A DNA stretch of 38,302 nt from Nitrospirota bacterium (GTDB lineage Bacteria; Nitrospirota; Thermodesulfovibrionia; Thermodesulfovibrionales; BMS3Bbin05), in contig CP070669.1 in the NCBI GenBank assembly GCA_020351835.1, forward strand, positions 595,392 to 633,693. Direction: 5' to 3'. Under the pieces are notes generated by a model. It made no database searches. It had not been told where the DNA came from and saw only the letters and a list, made by a program, of their open reading frames with translations. Each line of letters starts with the position of its first letter. Positions within the stretch are counted from its first letter, which is position 1. Both the position numbers and the translations under genes were made by a program. Of this stretch, positions 15,663-23,453 are shown one piece after another.

Positions 15663-16733
15663 TCAGAAGCGGTCCAGGTATTCCCCGTAGCCTTCCTTTT
15701 CAAGTTCGCTCTTTTCCACAAACCTCAAAGAGGCCGAATTTATGCAGTAGCGAAGACCTGTGGGTTCAGGGCCATCGTTGAACACGTGTCCAAGATGTGA
15801 GTCGCCATGCTTGCTCCTTACTTCAGTTCTCGTCATGAAGAGGCTTCTGTCGGTCTTCTCGATAATATTGTCAGGCTCAAGCGGACGGGTAAAGCTCGGC
15901 CAGCCTGTTCCCGAGTCGTACTTATCTGTCGATATGAAAAGAGGCTCTCCCGATACTATGTCAACATATATTCCCTCTTTCTTGTTATCCCAGTACTCGT
16001 TTCGGAAAGGCGGCTCGGTGCCTTCCTCCTGTGTTACTTTATATTGGATATCCGAAAGTTTCATCTTTAGCTGCTCCTTTGAAGGCTTTACATAGGTGTT
16101 CTCTTTAGGTGAAACGTCCTTGCTCTCACTGCTTTCCCAGGTATTCTTGAGGAACTGGTCCCTGCCCGAATTGAACCTGTAGAACTTGTAACGAAGCGGA
16201 TTCTTCTTGTAGTAGTCCTGGTGGTAGTCCTCTGCACGGTAGAACTCCATGGCAGGCCTGATACTTGTTACTATGGGCTTGTCGAACTTCCCTGAGCTTT
16301 CAAGCTCCTTCTTTGATGCCTCTGCTGTCTTCCTCTGCTCTTCGCTGTGATAGAAGATCGCCGAAAGGTAAGAAGAACCCCTGTCTACGAACTGGCCACC
16401 AGGATCAGTAGGGTCTATCTGGCGCCAGAAGATGTCAAGGATCTCGTTGTAGGATATAACTGAGGGGTCAAAGGTTATCTGTACAGCCTCAACATGGCCG
16501 GTCTTGTCGGACGACACTTCCTTGTATGTAGGGTTCTTCTTATGCCCGCCGGTATACCCCGATATTACATCCTTTACTCCATCAAGTTTCTCATAAGGCG
16601 GCTCCATACACCAAAAACACCCGCCCGCAAGGGTAGCTTTCTCAACCGGCCCTTCTTTAGCTCTCGCATTGTCCATATGCACAACCATCGCGGTTGTCAT
16701 AAATATCAGTCCTATGATAATGTATCCTTTCAT
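15663..16733 (-). CDS. msrAB: Exported bifunctional methionine sulfoxide reductase MsrAB
   Basis: The 356-residue fusion begins with a signal peptide (about 1-25), so it acts in the envelope. Msr[18 protein letters not shown] with nucleophile C39, then GYTGG and EYHQDY-like [12 protein letters not shown]. Msr[22 protein letters not shown], and catalytic C330 in [13 protein letters not shown]. The structural zinc CxxC pairs of many MsrB are absent (DIVSGEPLF at the first pair). It reduces the S and R forms of methionine sulfoxide. No dedicated electron donor is next to it. Divergent from the WYL regulator. Confidence 0.95.
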   Translation of the reverse strand: MKGYIIIGLIFMTTAMVVHMDNARAKEGPVEKATLAGGCFWCMEPPYEKLDGVKDVISGYTGGHKKNPTYKEVSSDKTGHVEAVQITFDPSVISYNEILDIFWRQIDPTDPGGQFVDRGSSYLSAIFYHSEEQRKTAEASKKELESSGKFDKPIVTSIRPAMEFYRAEDYHQDYYKKNPLRYKFYRFNSGRDQFLKNTWESSESKDVSPKENTYVKPSKEQLKMKLSDIQYKVTQEEGTEPPFRNEYWDNKKEGIYVDIVSGEPLFISTDKYDSGTGWPSFTRPLEPDNIIEKTDRSLFMTRTEVRSKHGDSHLGHVFNDGPEPTGLRYCINSASLRFVEKSELEKEGYGEYLDRF

Positions 16734-16833
16734 GTTTCTTACCTCCGTTCACTATTGTCATTATCTGTTATTATTTTGCCCTCCCCATGTGAAGAAGTAA
16801 TGAAGATAACATGCAGATATTATGATGAAATAG

Positions 16834-16863
16834 ACTGACACAATGCTGTCAGTGTGATATTAT
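16834..16863 (+). promoter_or_regulatory. Promoter with overlapping palindromic operator for the WYL regulator
   Basis: CTGACA (16835-16840), 17-nt spacer and TATTAT (16858-16863) form a good sigma70 promoter. A perfect inverted repeat, ACTGACA-6-TGTCAGT (16834-16853), covers the -35 and half of the spacer, ideal for repression. Autoregulation by the WYL protein downstream is the simplest reading; the divergent msrAB could be co-controlled. Confidence 0.65.
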
Positions 16864-16888
16864 AGACTTCAGGTAAAGGGAGGAGATA

Positions 16889-17836
16889 ATGTCATATAAG
16901 TTCGATTCTCTCATGATCATACTTAACAAGCTGGATGGCAAGGAAGCGACCACGGTCAAGTCATTGGCCGATGAGCTCGAAGTAAGTGAAAGGACCGTTC
17001 ACAGATATTTAAATACCCTGCAGATAGCCGGTTTCCCTATACATTTCGATCGCAAAAGAGAAAGCTATGTGTTCGTGGAAGGGTACAGCCTCAGGAAGCC
17101 TAATCTTTCTGTCGAAGAGACACTGTCATTTGCCCTCGCAAAGAGCATGATGCGTAGCGTTGGCGCGGGAATGGAAAAGGGCCTGGGCAGGATCGAAGAG
17201 AAGCTGGCATCGAAATCATCTGAACTTCCCAGCCATATAATCCTAAAGTCCCGTGGTATATCGCAGGCGGTGCATGATCACCTCGGATCTGTCCACTCCG
17301 CGATAAATAATTATCAGCGGGTCCTGATAGAGTATTCGAAATTATCTTCGGGAGAGGTTTCCAGCAGGAAGGTCGATCCGTACTATCTGTTCTTCAATGA
17401 TGAGTTCTGGTATATGAGAGGCTACTGCCATGTGAGCTCTGATATGCGGACCTTTGCCCTGGACAGGATAAAGAGCCTGACGATACTTGAAGAGCAATTT
17501 GTGCCAAAGAGAATAGTACCCGAGGATGAGCTTGCCGATACCTTTGGAGCGTGGATCGGCGGAAGGTCGGAGGAGGTAGTGCTCGTATTTGACAGGGACT
17601 TTAAGCACAACATCCTAAGAAAAGAGAAATGGTTCCAGCAGCAGAAGACAAGGGAACTTGCTGACGGGAACCTTGAGATGAAGTTCAAGGTCAAGGGGCT
17701 TACGGGTGTAAAGAAGTGGGTATACCAGTGGATGCCTTTCGTTGAGGTGATCAGGCCGAAGGAACTAAGGGATGCAGTAAAGGATGAACTGGCACTGGCT
17801 CTGAAAAAGCATAAAAAAGATCAAGTCCGGTCATGA
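16889..17836 (+). CDS. HTH-WYL transcriptional regulator
   Basis: The 315-residue protein has an N-terminal winged helix (LADELEVSERTVHRYLNTL, about 25-45) and a WYL domain (about 130-230) with VLIEYSKLSSGEVSSRKVDPYYLFF and WYMRGYCHVSSDMRTFALDRI, followed by the WCX C-terminal extension. WYL domains sense nucleic-acid or nucleotide ligands in several characterised regulators. AGGGAGGAG precedes the ATG. A perfect palindrome overlaps its promoter. The 3' end overlaps the convergent HD gene by 16 bases. Confidence 0.92.
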   Translation: MSYKFDSLMIILNKLDGKEATTVKSLADELEVSERTVHRYLNTLQIAGFPIHFDRKRESYVFVEGYSLRKPNLSVEETLSFALAKSMMRSVGAGMEKGLGRIEEKLASKSSELPSHIILKSRGISQAVHDHLGSVHSAINNYQRVLIEYSKLSSGEVSSRKVDPYYLFFNDEFWYMRGYCHVSSDMRTFALDRIKSLTILEEQFVPKRIVPEDELADTFGAWIGGRSEEVVLVFDRDFKHNILRKEKWFQQQKTRELADGNLEMKFKVKGLTGVKKWVYQWMPFVEVIRPKELRDAVKDELALALKKHKKDQVRS

Positions 17837-18396
17837 AAGGCGTTTATAGCTATTTGTTCGATCGACAAACCGAACTTTTCGTTGAACATGTCAATTGTCA
17901 GCCGAGCTGTATGCTCTGCTTCATCCAGTCTGTTCATAAAGTCATGATTGCTCTTATACCTGGCCCTTAAGCTTTTGAACCTTTTGTCTAATGTGGTTGG
18001 GCTTGTGTGGTCCATCAATGAATCCGAGATAGCTATAAGTTTCTCCTCCAGCGTTCCCGGAATGAAATCCATATCCGGGAGGCCGTACTTTACGGCATCC
18101 GTTCTTTTAAGGCCATGAAGTGTATGAGAAGCGCATATAAAGGCCTCTCTTGCATAACCCAGACCGGACAGTAACCGGAATCCCTCCACACCGTGGATTA
18201 TGGGATGGTGGTCCCTGTAACGTCCGATGTCATGAACGAGGGATGCCGAACGCAAAAAATCCACGTCTATGTTTGCAGTGTCCGGAAGGTGCTCTCCTAA
18301 ATGCACAGCCAGCTTTGAAACGGCCACGCAGTGGTCTGTCCAGGGAAGGCCATTCCCGTATTTTGCGATCAGCTCAAGTGCAGTCTCATACGTCAT
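17821..18396 (-). CDS. HD domain phosphohydrolase
   Basis: About 191 residues with an HD-superfamily core: WTDHCVAVSKLAVHL (first His), SLVHDIGR (HD pair) and later H-containing helices (ICASHTLHG), with D in AISDSLMDH. These ligands bind divalent metal for hydrolysis of phosphoesters, often nucleotides; the substrate is unknown. The ATG at 18394-18396 has AGGATAG about 7 nt upstream and is preferred to the TTG at 18444 or the ATG at 18420. Confidence 0.85.
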   Translation of the reverse strand: MTYETALELIAKYGNGLPWTDHCVAVSKLAVHLGEHLPDTANIDVDFLRSASLVHDIGRYRDHHPIIHGVEGFRLLSGLGYAREAFICASHTLHGLKRTDAVKYGLPDMDFIPGTLEEKLIAISDSLMDHTSPTTLDKRFKSLRARYKSNHDFMNRLDEAEHTARLTIDMFNEKFGLSIEQIAINAFHDRT

Positions 18397-18459
18397 TCTT
18401 CTATCCTGTCCCGAGTTCATTTTATGTATATGATTGTAACTCAAAACGCCAATATTTTA

Positions 18460-18489
18460 TTGACATTGAATGCCTTGTTTGATTAGACT
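18460..18489 (+). promoter_or_regulatory. Candidate promoter for the small zinc-ribbon gene
   Basis: Perfect TTGACA (18460-18465) with TTAGAC or TAGACT 17-18 nt downstream (18483-18489). A leader of about 160 nt would separate it from the ATG at 18657; nothing else recognisable lies in 18490-18640. Confidence 0.4.
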
Positions 18490-18656
18490 TTATAGTTTCG
18501 TGAAGTAGCTGCAGTTAAGCTGTCGACATACCTCTGTATTGCATGCCAAGCCGGAGAGTATAGAACACACGATAACTGAGTACTTTGCAGATCAAGCGGG
18601 ATCGTCAGTGATGATGTCCGCATAAAAGATAAGAACGCTTTAAAGGAGGAAGAAAA

Positions 18657-18815
18657 ATGGCTGAGAAGAAGAAGTCCAAGACGGACGTTGCGGCCAGGGC
18701 CGGCATGAAGGGCAAAGACAAGGTCTGCAGCATCTGCGGCGGCAAAGTAGATGTTGTAATGTCTGTATCCGCAACCGGCAAGAAGAAGCTCAGAAGGCTC
18801 TGCTGCGAAGGTTAA
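18657..18815 (+). CDS. 52-residue basic zinc-ribbon protein
   Basis: A short gene with a very strong TAAAGGAGGA ribosome site 7 nt before its ATG and its own terminator. The product begins with a Lys-rich stretch (AEKKKSKTDVAARAG), then CSIC-GGKVD and ends RRLCCEG: a CxxC...CC treble-clef or ribbon able to bind one zinc. Size and charge suggest RNA or ribosome association (inference). No family recognised. Confidence 0.8.
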   Translation: MAEKKKSKTDVAARAGMKGKDKVCSICGGKVDVVMSVSATGKKKLRRLCCEG

Positions 18816-18830
18816 TAAGAAGGTTGATCA

Positions 18831-18877
18831 AAGATCCCCTGTAGTATGGTTCGAAGATATTGCAGGGTTCTTTTTTT
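18831..18877 (+). terminator. Rho-independent terminator after the 52-residue gene
   Basis: AGATCCCCTG pairs imperfectly with CAGGGTTCT (one bulge) across a 19-nt loop and runs straight into TTTTTTT. It sits 16 bases after the stop. Confidence 0.65.
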
Positions 18878-19045
18878 CTACCCGCTTATGTTCAGATCGC
18901 ATTCATCGTTTGCTTCGGGAGAGGTTGCTGTAAGCTCTTGACCCTGCACGAAGTTTGACCTGAGTTCATCAGGCACCGGATCTCCCATTACGATCCCTGC
19001 CGCTATGAGTACCAGACCTGCCAGAAATGTTCTCAAATGTAGCAT
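18878..19045 (-). CDS. 55-residue small exported protein
   Basis: A short minus-strand gene with AAGGAGGC about 5 nt upstream of the ATG at 19043-19045. The product has a hydrophobic N-terminus (RTFLAGLVLIAAGIVMG) that serves as a signal peptide or anchor, then a short acidic tail with one Cys (NDECDLNISG). The stop abuts the T-run of the opposite-strand terminator. No family recognised; supported by ribosome site and composition only. Confidence 0.62.
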   Translation of the reverse strand: MLHLRTFLAGLVLIAAGIVMGDPVPDELRSNFVQGQELTATSPEANDECDLNISG

Positions 19046-19172
19046 TTATGCCTCCTTGTGTTTCATTACTTGATAAAGTTTACCTCAAGCGGCTGACAGC
19101 ACTATGGCAGTTATTAGAGTATGCAGGACTTATATTTTTGCAAACAAACGCGCTATCAAAGGGCAAGCGATA

Positions 19173-20015
19173 TCATTGCCCGTGCGGAACAAAACCGTAA
19201 GAGCTGTAGATGTTGCGGGCCTTTTCTGACGTTATGAAATCCAGGAACCTGTCAGCGTTTTCGGGATTGCCAGATCCCTTGAGCTTTGTTATGAAATAAT
19301 TGACCTTATCTCTCTGATCAAGTCCTTCGCCCGGATCGAGCATTTCTACTTTGACGCCCTCGTTCCTCGCATTGATCACTTCCGTGGCCCACACCGGACC
19401 GGTGTCAGCGGTGCCCTTCACCAGCCTAAGGGGTGTCTCTCTGTGGTGTACGACCGTCAGTATTGTTGTACCTTCTGCCCTCTTCTCATCCATGATCCTT
19501 CTTAAAAGGGCCTCTCCTCCCGCCTCTTTGTACATCTCGTGTATGTATATCGATATGTCCTCTAGCTCTCCGGGCTGTGATATTGTTATGTCGTCCCGGC
19601 CAAGATCGTTGACCGCACTTATTCCCATGGGGTTTCCTTCCGGTATCATGAGCACTATTCTGTTATGCAGATAGACGAACGATCGGTCTTCGAGGTCCCT
19701 CTCCCTGAGCTTGTTAACGGCATCCTCCGTTACTGATGTGTATATATCAGGCATAACATCGATAAGCTTTTCACCGAACAACGCGCCTCCGGCGAGTATC
19801 TGCTTAAGTTCAAGGCCAGGTGGCAGGGTCTCGTAGAAGATCCTTTTTATATCCGGGTTGTCTTGCCTGAACTCACCCATGAGCTCCTCCATGACCATGA
19901 ACTGGTTGCCCGCCATGAAAAGCACGAGGTCAGCATCATGCATGTGATCAATATTGTGAATGTCATCTCCACGTGTGGCAGGTATAATGGGTAGAGAGCC
20001 GACATTATTAGCCAT
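19173..20015 (-). CDS. ModA-like substrate-binding protein without signal peptide
   Basis: The 280-residue protein resembles molybdate/tungstate-type periplasmic binding proteins: DADLVLFMAGNQFMVMEELMGEF, YETLPPGLELKQILAGG, NRIVLMIPEGNPMGI, GTADTGPVWATEVI and a C-terminal RFLDFITSEKARNIYSSYGFVPHG, the usual ending of ModA-like proteins. The start ATG (20013-20015) is followed by a hydrophilic segment, and no secretory signal is found in the 13 codons examined upstream. It may be cytoplasmic, or its export signal has been lost. It has no transporter genes next to it, unlike tupABC at 31017. Confidence 0.78.
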   Translation of the reverse strand: MANNVGSLPIIPATRGDDIHNIDHMHDADLVLFMAGNQFMVMEELMGEFRQDNPDIKRIFYETLPPGLELKQILAGGALFGEKLIDVMPDIYTSVTEDAVNKLRERDLEDRSFVYLHNRIVLMIPEGNPMGISAVNDLGRDDITISQPGELEDISIYIHEMYKEAGGEALLRRIMDEKRAEGTTILTVVHHRETPLRLVKGTADTGPVWATEVINARNEGVKVEMLDPGEGLDQRDKVNYFITKLKGSGNPENADRFLDFITSEKARNIYSSYGFVPHGQ

Positions 20016-20090
20016 AGTGGAGATTATACCATATGTATTTTTCTCCTTGATCGACTTTAACGTTCTATAATATCCGATGGAGATAATGAT

Positions 20091-20993
20091 ATGAGCTTTA
20101 AAGAAGGGACCTTGTGGAGATCTGTTCTTGACGCCTCCGAAAGTGCTATCAGGTCAGGGGCACTGCTCCCGATAGAGACCGAGCATGAGTTCACTGAGGG
20201 ATCCGGGATAAGGTTCTATATCAGGGTGATCAGGTCACTTTCAAGGAAGGACCGGGAAACAGGAATAGAAAATGGTCGAGCTGATGGCAAAACCGTCAGT
20301 GACCCTTTCCTTCCTTATGAAGAGGACCTGTTCGTCGCTCGGGTATCTGCTGACCACATTGCCCTTCTTAATAAGTATAACGTTGTGGATAACCACCTTC
20401 TTATAGTTACGGAGGATTTCGAGGACCAGGATGAACTGCTTACCGTTAAGGATTTCGGAGCTCTTCTTAAATGCATGGCAGAGTATGATAGCCTGGGTTT
20501 CTATAACGGCGGCACCGAGGCGGGAGCAAGCCAGAGGCATAAGCATCTGCAGCTTGTTCCGCTTCCGCTGGCACATGAAGGGCCTTCCGTACCGATAGAG
20601 CCACTTTTAGATGCGGTCGACAGCAGGGAAGGTATCTGCAGCGTGGAAGGGCTACCCTTCAGGAATGTGTTCGTGCGACTGGATACGAAGGGTGATGACC
20701 CTTTGGGCAGTTTATCGGAGGAGTTACACGGGTTGTATATGGATATGATGAATGCATCGGGCCTGGAGCCGGTAGAGAGAGATGGAAGAAAATGGCAGCC
20801 CGGTCCGTATTGTCTTTTGATCACCCGCGAGTGGATGTTACTGGTCCCAAGGTCAAGAGAGTTCTGGGGGCCTGTTTCCATAAACTCTCTTGGTTTCGCC
20901 GGGGCATTTCTTGTCAGGGACAGGTCCCAGCTCTATCTGGTCAAAAAAGAAGGCCCGATGCAGGTGCTAAAACACGTAGCTTTCCCTTTATGA
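20091..20993 (+). CDS. ATP adenylyltransferase / Ap4A phosphorylase (Apa2-like, HIT superfamily)
   Basis: The 300-residue protein matches the Apa1/Apa2 family: PYEEDLFV, a central HxHxQ active site in ASQRHKHLQLVPLPL (middle His is the nucleophile by family), and a C-terminal WMLLVPRSREFW with a SINSLGFAGAFLV segment. The family reversibly phosphorolyses diadenosine tetraphosphate to ATP and ADP. GGAG lies 8 nt upstream of the ATG. It is monocistronic, followed by the 6S RNA gene. Confidence 0.9.
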   Translation: MSFKEGTLWRSVLDASESAIRSGALLPIETEHEFTEGSGIRFYIRVIRSLSRKDRETGIENGRADGKTVSDPFLPYEEDLFVARVSADHIALLNKYNVVDNHLLIVTEDFEDQDELLTVKDFGALLKCMAEYDSLGFYNGGTEAGASQRHKHLQLVPLPLAHEGPSVPIEPLLDAVDSREGICSVEGLPFRNVFVRLDTKGDDPLGSLSEELHGLYMDMMNASGLEPVERDGRKWQPGPYCLLITREWMLLVPRSREFWGPVSINSLGFAGAFLVRDRSQLYLVKKEGPMQVLKHVAFPL

Positions 20994-21023
20994 CATCATT
21001 CCGGACAGTATCATATAAGTGCC

Positions 21024-21060
21024 TATCACCGGGATCCGGTGTGAAAGCTGGCGGGTGATA
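21024..21060 (+). other. Hairpins downstream of the Apa2-like gene
   Basis: Two mutually exclusive stems can form: CACCGG-GAT-CCGGTG (21027-21041) or TATCACC...GGTGATA (21024-21030 with 21054-21060). No T-run follows on plus, so it is not a clear terminator. It could be a processing or mRNA-end element. Confidence 0.35.
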
Positions 21061-21113
21061 AAAACTACTTATATTGCAAGGAGTTAGGAGGCTAAAAATC
21101 CTCGATTTTGTAC

Positions 21114-21142
21114 TTGACGACCGGGTCATTACAAGTTACAAT
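21114..21142 (+). promoter_or_regulatory. Strong sigma70 promoter of the 6S RNA gene
   Basis: TTGACG (21114-21119), exact 17-nt spacer, TACAAT (21137-21142). Predicted start at about 21149, matching the 5' end of the 6S fold. Confidence 0.75.
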
Positions 21143-21148
21143 AAAGTA

Positions 21149-21333
21149 AGGCAAGATAAGCGTTACCCCGGTGCGGGTCAAACTTAGGACCAAGTTACTC
21201 GATCTGGGAGCGGGATGGTTAGATATGGTGAGCATGCCTCCGGAGCATAGGAGGAAGCCTAAAGTATCTATCCGATGCACCCATTTAGAAAAAAGCTTAA
21301 GGTACCCCGTATCTGGGGTATCGCATAAAACTT
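21149..21333 (+). ncRNA. ssrS: 6S RNA
   Basis: About 185 nt. The apical part carries GGTGAGCATGC (21227-21237), a short stem and GAAGCCTAAA, the same order and nearly the same bases as in E. coli 6S RNA. The ends close by GCGTTACCCCGG (21160-21171) with CTGGGGTATCGC (21313-21324), 11 of 12 pairs, and ACTTAGG (21182-21188) pairs with CCTAAAGT (21258-21265) around the apical stem. By family it mimics an open promoter and binds sigma70 RNA polymerase. A competing local hairpin TACCCC-GTATCT-GGGGTA (21303-21320) could open the closing stem, as in product-RNA release. Ends are approximate. Confidence 0.8.
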
Positions 21334-21449
21334 CGGAGCCATAGAGAGACAAAAGACCGTCCGGTCAAACGTTGCGTTCGCATTGTACGTAACGACTGCA
21401 GGGTTGTTCAACCAAGCAGGTCTCTAAGTGGCTCCGTTACTTTTTATTC
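21334..21449 (+). ncRNA. Branched RNA domain with terminator-like closing stem, 3' of 6S RNA
   Basis: CGGAGCCA (21334-21341) pairs with TGGCTCCG (21429-21436) and AGAGAC (21345-21350) with GTCTCT (21420-21425). Inside are three local hairpins: GACC-gtcc-GGTC (21355-21366), CGTTGCG/CGTAACG (21370-21376 with 21388-21394) and CTGC..GGTT-gttc-AACC..GCAG (21396-21419). The closing stem is followed by TTACTTTTTATT, so the whole acts like a terminator with a four-way junction in its loop. It is not a tRNA: no T arm adjoins the acceptor-like stem. It may be the 6S terminator or a separate RNA. Confidence 0.55.
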
Positions 21450-22193
21450 GGCCGGTGCTTCCCCGGCTTGTTTGAGTTCTATCGGTACCAGAAGTACCTC
21501 TATCCTTCTGTTCGAGGCCCTGCCTTCTGGGGTGTCATTTGAATCAACTGGTCTGTATTCGGCGACTCCCGATGCAAGCAGAAGCTCGGGCGATATGTCC
21601 GAGGACTCCTGAAGGTACCTTACGACGGTAGTGGCCCTGGCCGTCGACAGCTCCCAGTTTGTTGGGAACCGGTCAGTCAGTCGGGAGCTTATAGGGACAT
21701 TATCGGTGTGTCCCACTATGTTTATCTGTTTGTCTTCGACCTTCTTTAATATCTCGCCCACCCGGTCAAGCACTTCCTTGCCCTTGCTTTTGATCTCAGC
21801 GCTTCCCGAGTCAAAAAGGATCTTGTCGACCATCGTAAGTGAGAGCTTGTCCTTCAGCTGTGTCACCTTTATCTGTCCCTCCTGTATCTCCTGGTTAAGC
21901 TCGTTTACGAGGTTCTGGTATGTGCTCTTAAGCCCGGCTATGGCCTTCTCTTTCTCTTCAATTGCAATGGCCTTTTCCTCGGACTCTTCCTTCAATGCTG
22001 CTTTGAGATCAGCTATGCTCGATGTAAGTGATGCCTTTTCTTCTTCAAGTCCGCTTATCTCTTCTTCAAGGTCCAGGATGTCCTGTCCGAGATTTTCTGC
22101 GTTCAACAGGCATGCGTTGTGTTCATCGGTCGATACGCATCCCGTAATGATGAATACAGTTAATAAAAGGAATAGTAAATATCTTCTTTTCAT
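21444..22193 (-). CDS. OmpA-family lipoprotein with coiled coil
   Basis: The 249-residue protein has a lipobox (FIITGC, Cys19), a long Glu/Lys coiled coil (about 35-115), and an OmpA/MotB peptidoglycan-binding domain (about 120-240) with LFDSGSAEI, VGHTDNVPI, NWELSTARATTVVRYL and EGRASNRRIEVLL. It probably links the outer membrane to peptidoglycan across a spacer rod. Its end converges with the terminator of the 6S locus. Confidence 0.92.
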   Translation of the reverse strand: MKRRYLLFLLLTVFIITGCVSTDEHNACLLNAENLGQDILDLEEEISGLEEEKASLTSSIADLKAALKEESEEKAIAIEEKEKAIAGLKSTYQNLVNELNQEIQEGQIKVTQLKDKLSLTMVDKILFDSGSAEIKSKGKEVLDRVGEILKKVEDKQINIVGHTDNVPISSRLTDRFPTNWELSTARATTVVRYLQESSDISPELLLASGVAEYRPVDSNDTPEGRASNRRIEVLLVPIELKQAGEAPAE

Positions 22194-22292
22194 GGTAGCC
22201 CTCCGTATGTTGAGTTCGTTCCTGCTATTTTTTTGAAATATCTAGATTTTAATAATACGTTCTTCGGATGTCAATAAAAAAATAGTGTGGCT

Positions 22293-23234
22293 TTATTCTT
22301 CAAGTAATGATATGACACCCTTCATATCCTCGGGCAGCGGAGACGTGAAGAAGATATCCTGTCCGGTGTAGGGATGTACGAATCCCAGGGTCTCTGCATG
22401 TAGCATTTGCCTTGGGACAGATATCGTTCTGCTGCCTGCCTTAAGGTGTGTGATCTTGCCGTATGTCCTGTCCCCAAGTACAGGATGGCCGGAGGAAGAA
22501 AGGTGCACCCTTATCTGATGTGTCCTTCCTGTGGCAAGAACAAGCTCTAGAAGCGATGCGTCTCCGAACTCCTTTATGACCTTATAATGGGTAAGTGCCG
22601 CCTTTGCCCGTCTTGTTCTTGTTGACATCTTCTTGCGGTCGGAGATCGCCCTTCCGATAGGAGCATTAATGGAGCCCGACCTGTTCCGCATAGTTCGATA
22701 GACGAGCGCGAGGTATTTCCTCGTGATGGTTCTTTCTTTGAACTGCTTCTGGAGCGAGTAATAGGAGTCATCTCTAAGTGCTATGACAACCAGCCCCGAA
22801 GTATCCTTATCAAGCCTGTGAACGACCCCTGGACGGAGCGGTGCGCCGACCGATGCCATTTCCTTCGCATGGAAGGCAACGGCATTCATAAGGGTGTCGT
22901 GGCTGTGACCGGCGGCAGGATACATCACCAGGCCCGGTGGTTTATTTATCACGATAAGATGCTCATCTTGATGAACTATATCTATATATATGTCCTGTGG
23001 TTCAAGACCTTCTGCCTCTGGCTTTGTTATCCTTATGCGCAATGACTCGCCCGATTTTACCTTTTGGTTCTTTTTTGCCATTGCCTCATCAATCGACACA
23101 TGACCGGAGTCAATGAGCTTCTGGGCCTGGGAGCGCGTTATCTTAAGGCCGTCAGAAATGAACCTGTCAAGCCTCATGCCCTCATGCTCGGGCTTTACAC
23201 CGAGAATTATAATATTTTCTTTTTTATCAAGCAT
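22293..23234 (-). CDS. RluD/RluA-family 23S rRNA pseudouridine synthase
   Basis: The 313-residue protein has an N-terminal S4 RNA-binding domain (MRLDRFISDGLKITRSQAQKLI) and the RluA catalytic core with HRLDKDTSGLVVIA (catalytic Asp), RKYLALV and GRTHQIRVHL. It converts uridines in rRNA to pseudouridine; RluD-type positions around helix 69 are the best guess. No strong ribosome site. Divergent from the selenoprotein gene. Confidence 0.94.
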   Translation of the reverse strand: MLDKKENIIILGVKPEHEGMRLDRFISDGLKITRSQAQKLIDSGHVSIDEAMAKKNQKVKSGESLRIRITKPEAEGLEPQDIYIDIVHQDEHLIVINKPPGLVMYPAAGHSHDTLMNAVAFHAKEMASVGAPLRPGVVHRLDKDTSGLVVIALRDDSYYSLQKQFKERTITRKYLALVYRTMRNRSGSINAPIGRAISDRKKMSTRTRRAKAALTHYKVIKEFGDASLLELVLATGRTHQIRVHLSSSGHPVLGDRTYGKITHLKAGSRTISVPRQMLHAETLGFVHPYTGQDIFFTSPLPEDMKGVISLLEE

Positions 23235-23366
23235 TTAGCTGTTTTAACCAATGGTGGATATGTGCATTATTGTAATACATCGGGCGAATTCTTTGTTGGC
23301 GTTGAGTGAGGTTCATAGGGATTGCCGATACAGAAAGTAGTTCTAAAGTTTAGATTATTAGAATAC

Positions 23367-23395
23367 TTGAAATTGTGGCTTTAAGGCTGTATTAT
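23367..23395 (+). promoter_or_regulatory. Sigma70-type promoter of the triple-rhodanese selenoprotein gene
   Basis: TTGAAA (23367-23372), 17-nt spacer, TATTAT (23390-23395), about 58 bases before the ATG at 23454. Confidence 0.62.
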
Positions 23396-23453
23396 ATGAT
23401 CAGGTTCTTTTCATGAAGGTCCGGAGGGTAAATAAATCGGAAAAGGAGGACTT

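Noticed and set aside
21334-21436. tRNA-like cloverleaf (acceptor-like stem plus three hairpins)
   Set aside because: No T arm beside the acceptor-like stem, no usual anticodon loop and a terminator-like T-run follows; better described as a branched RNA domain.
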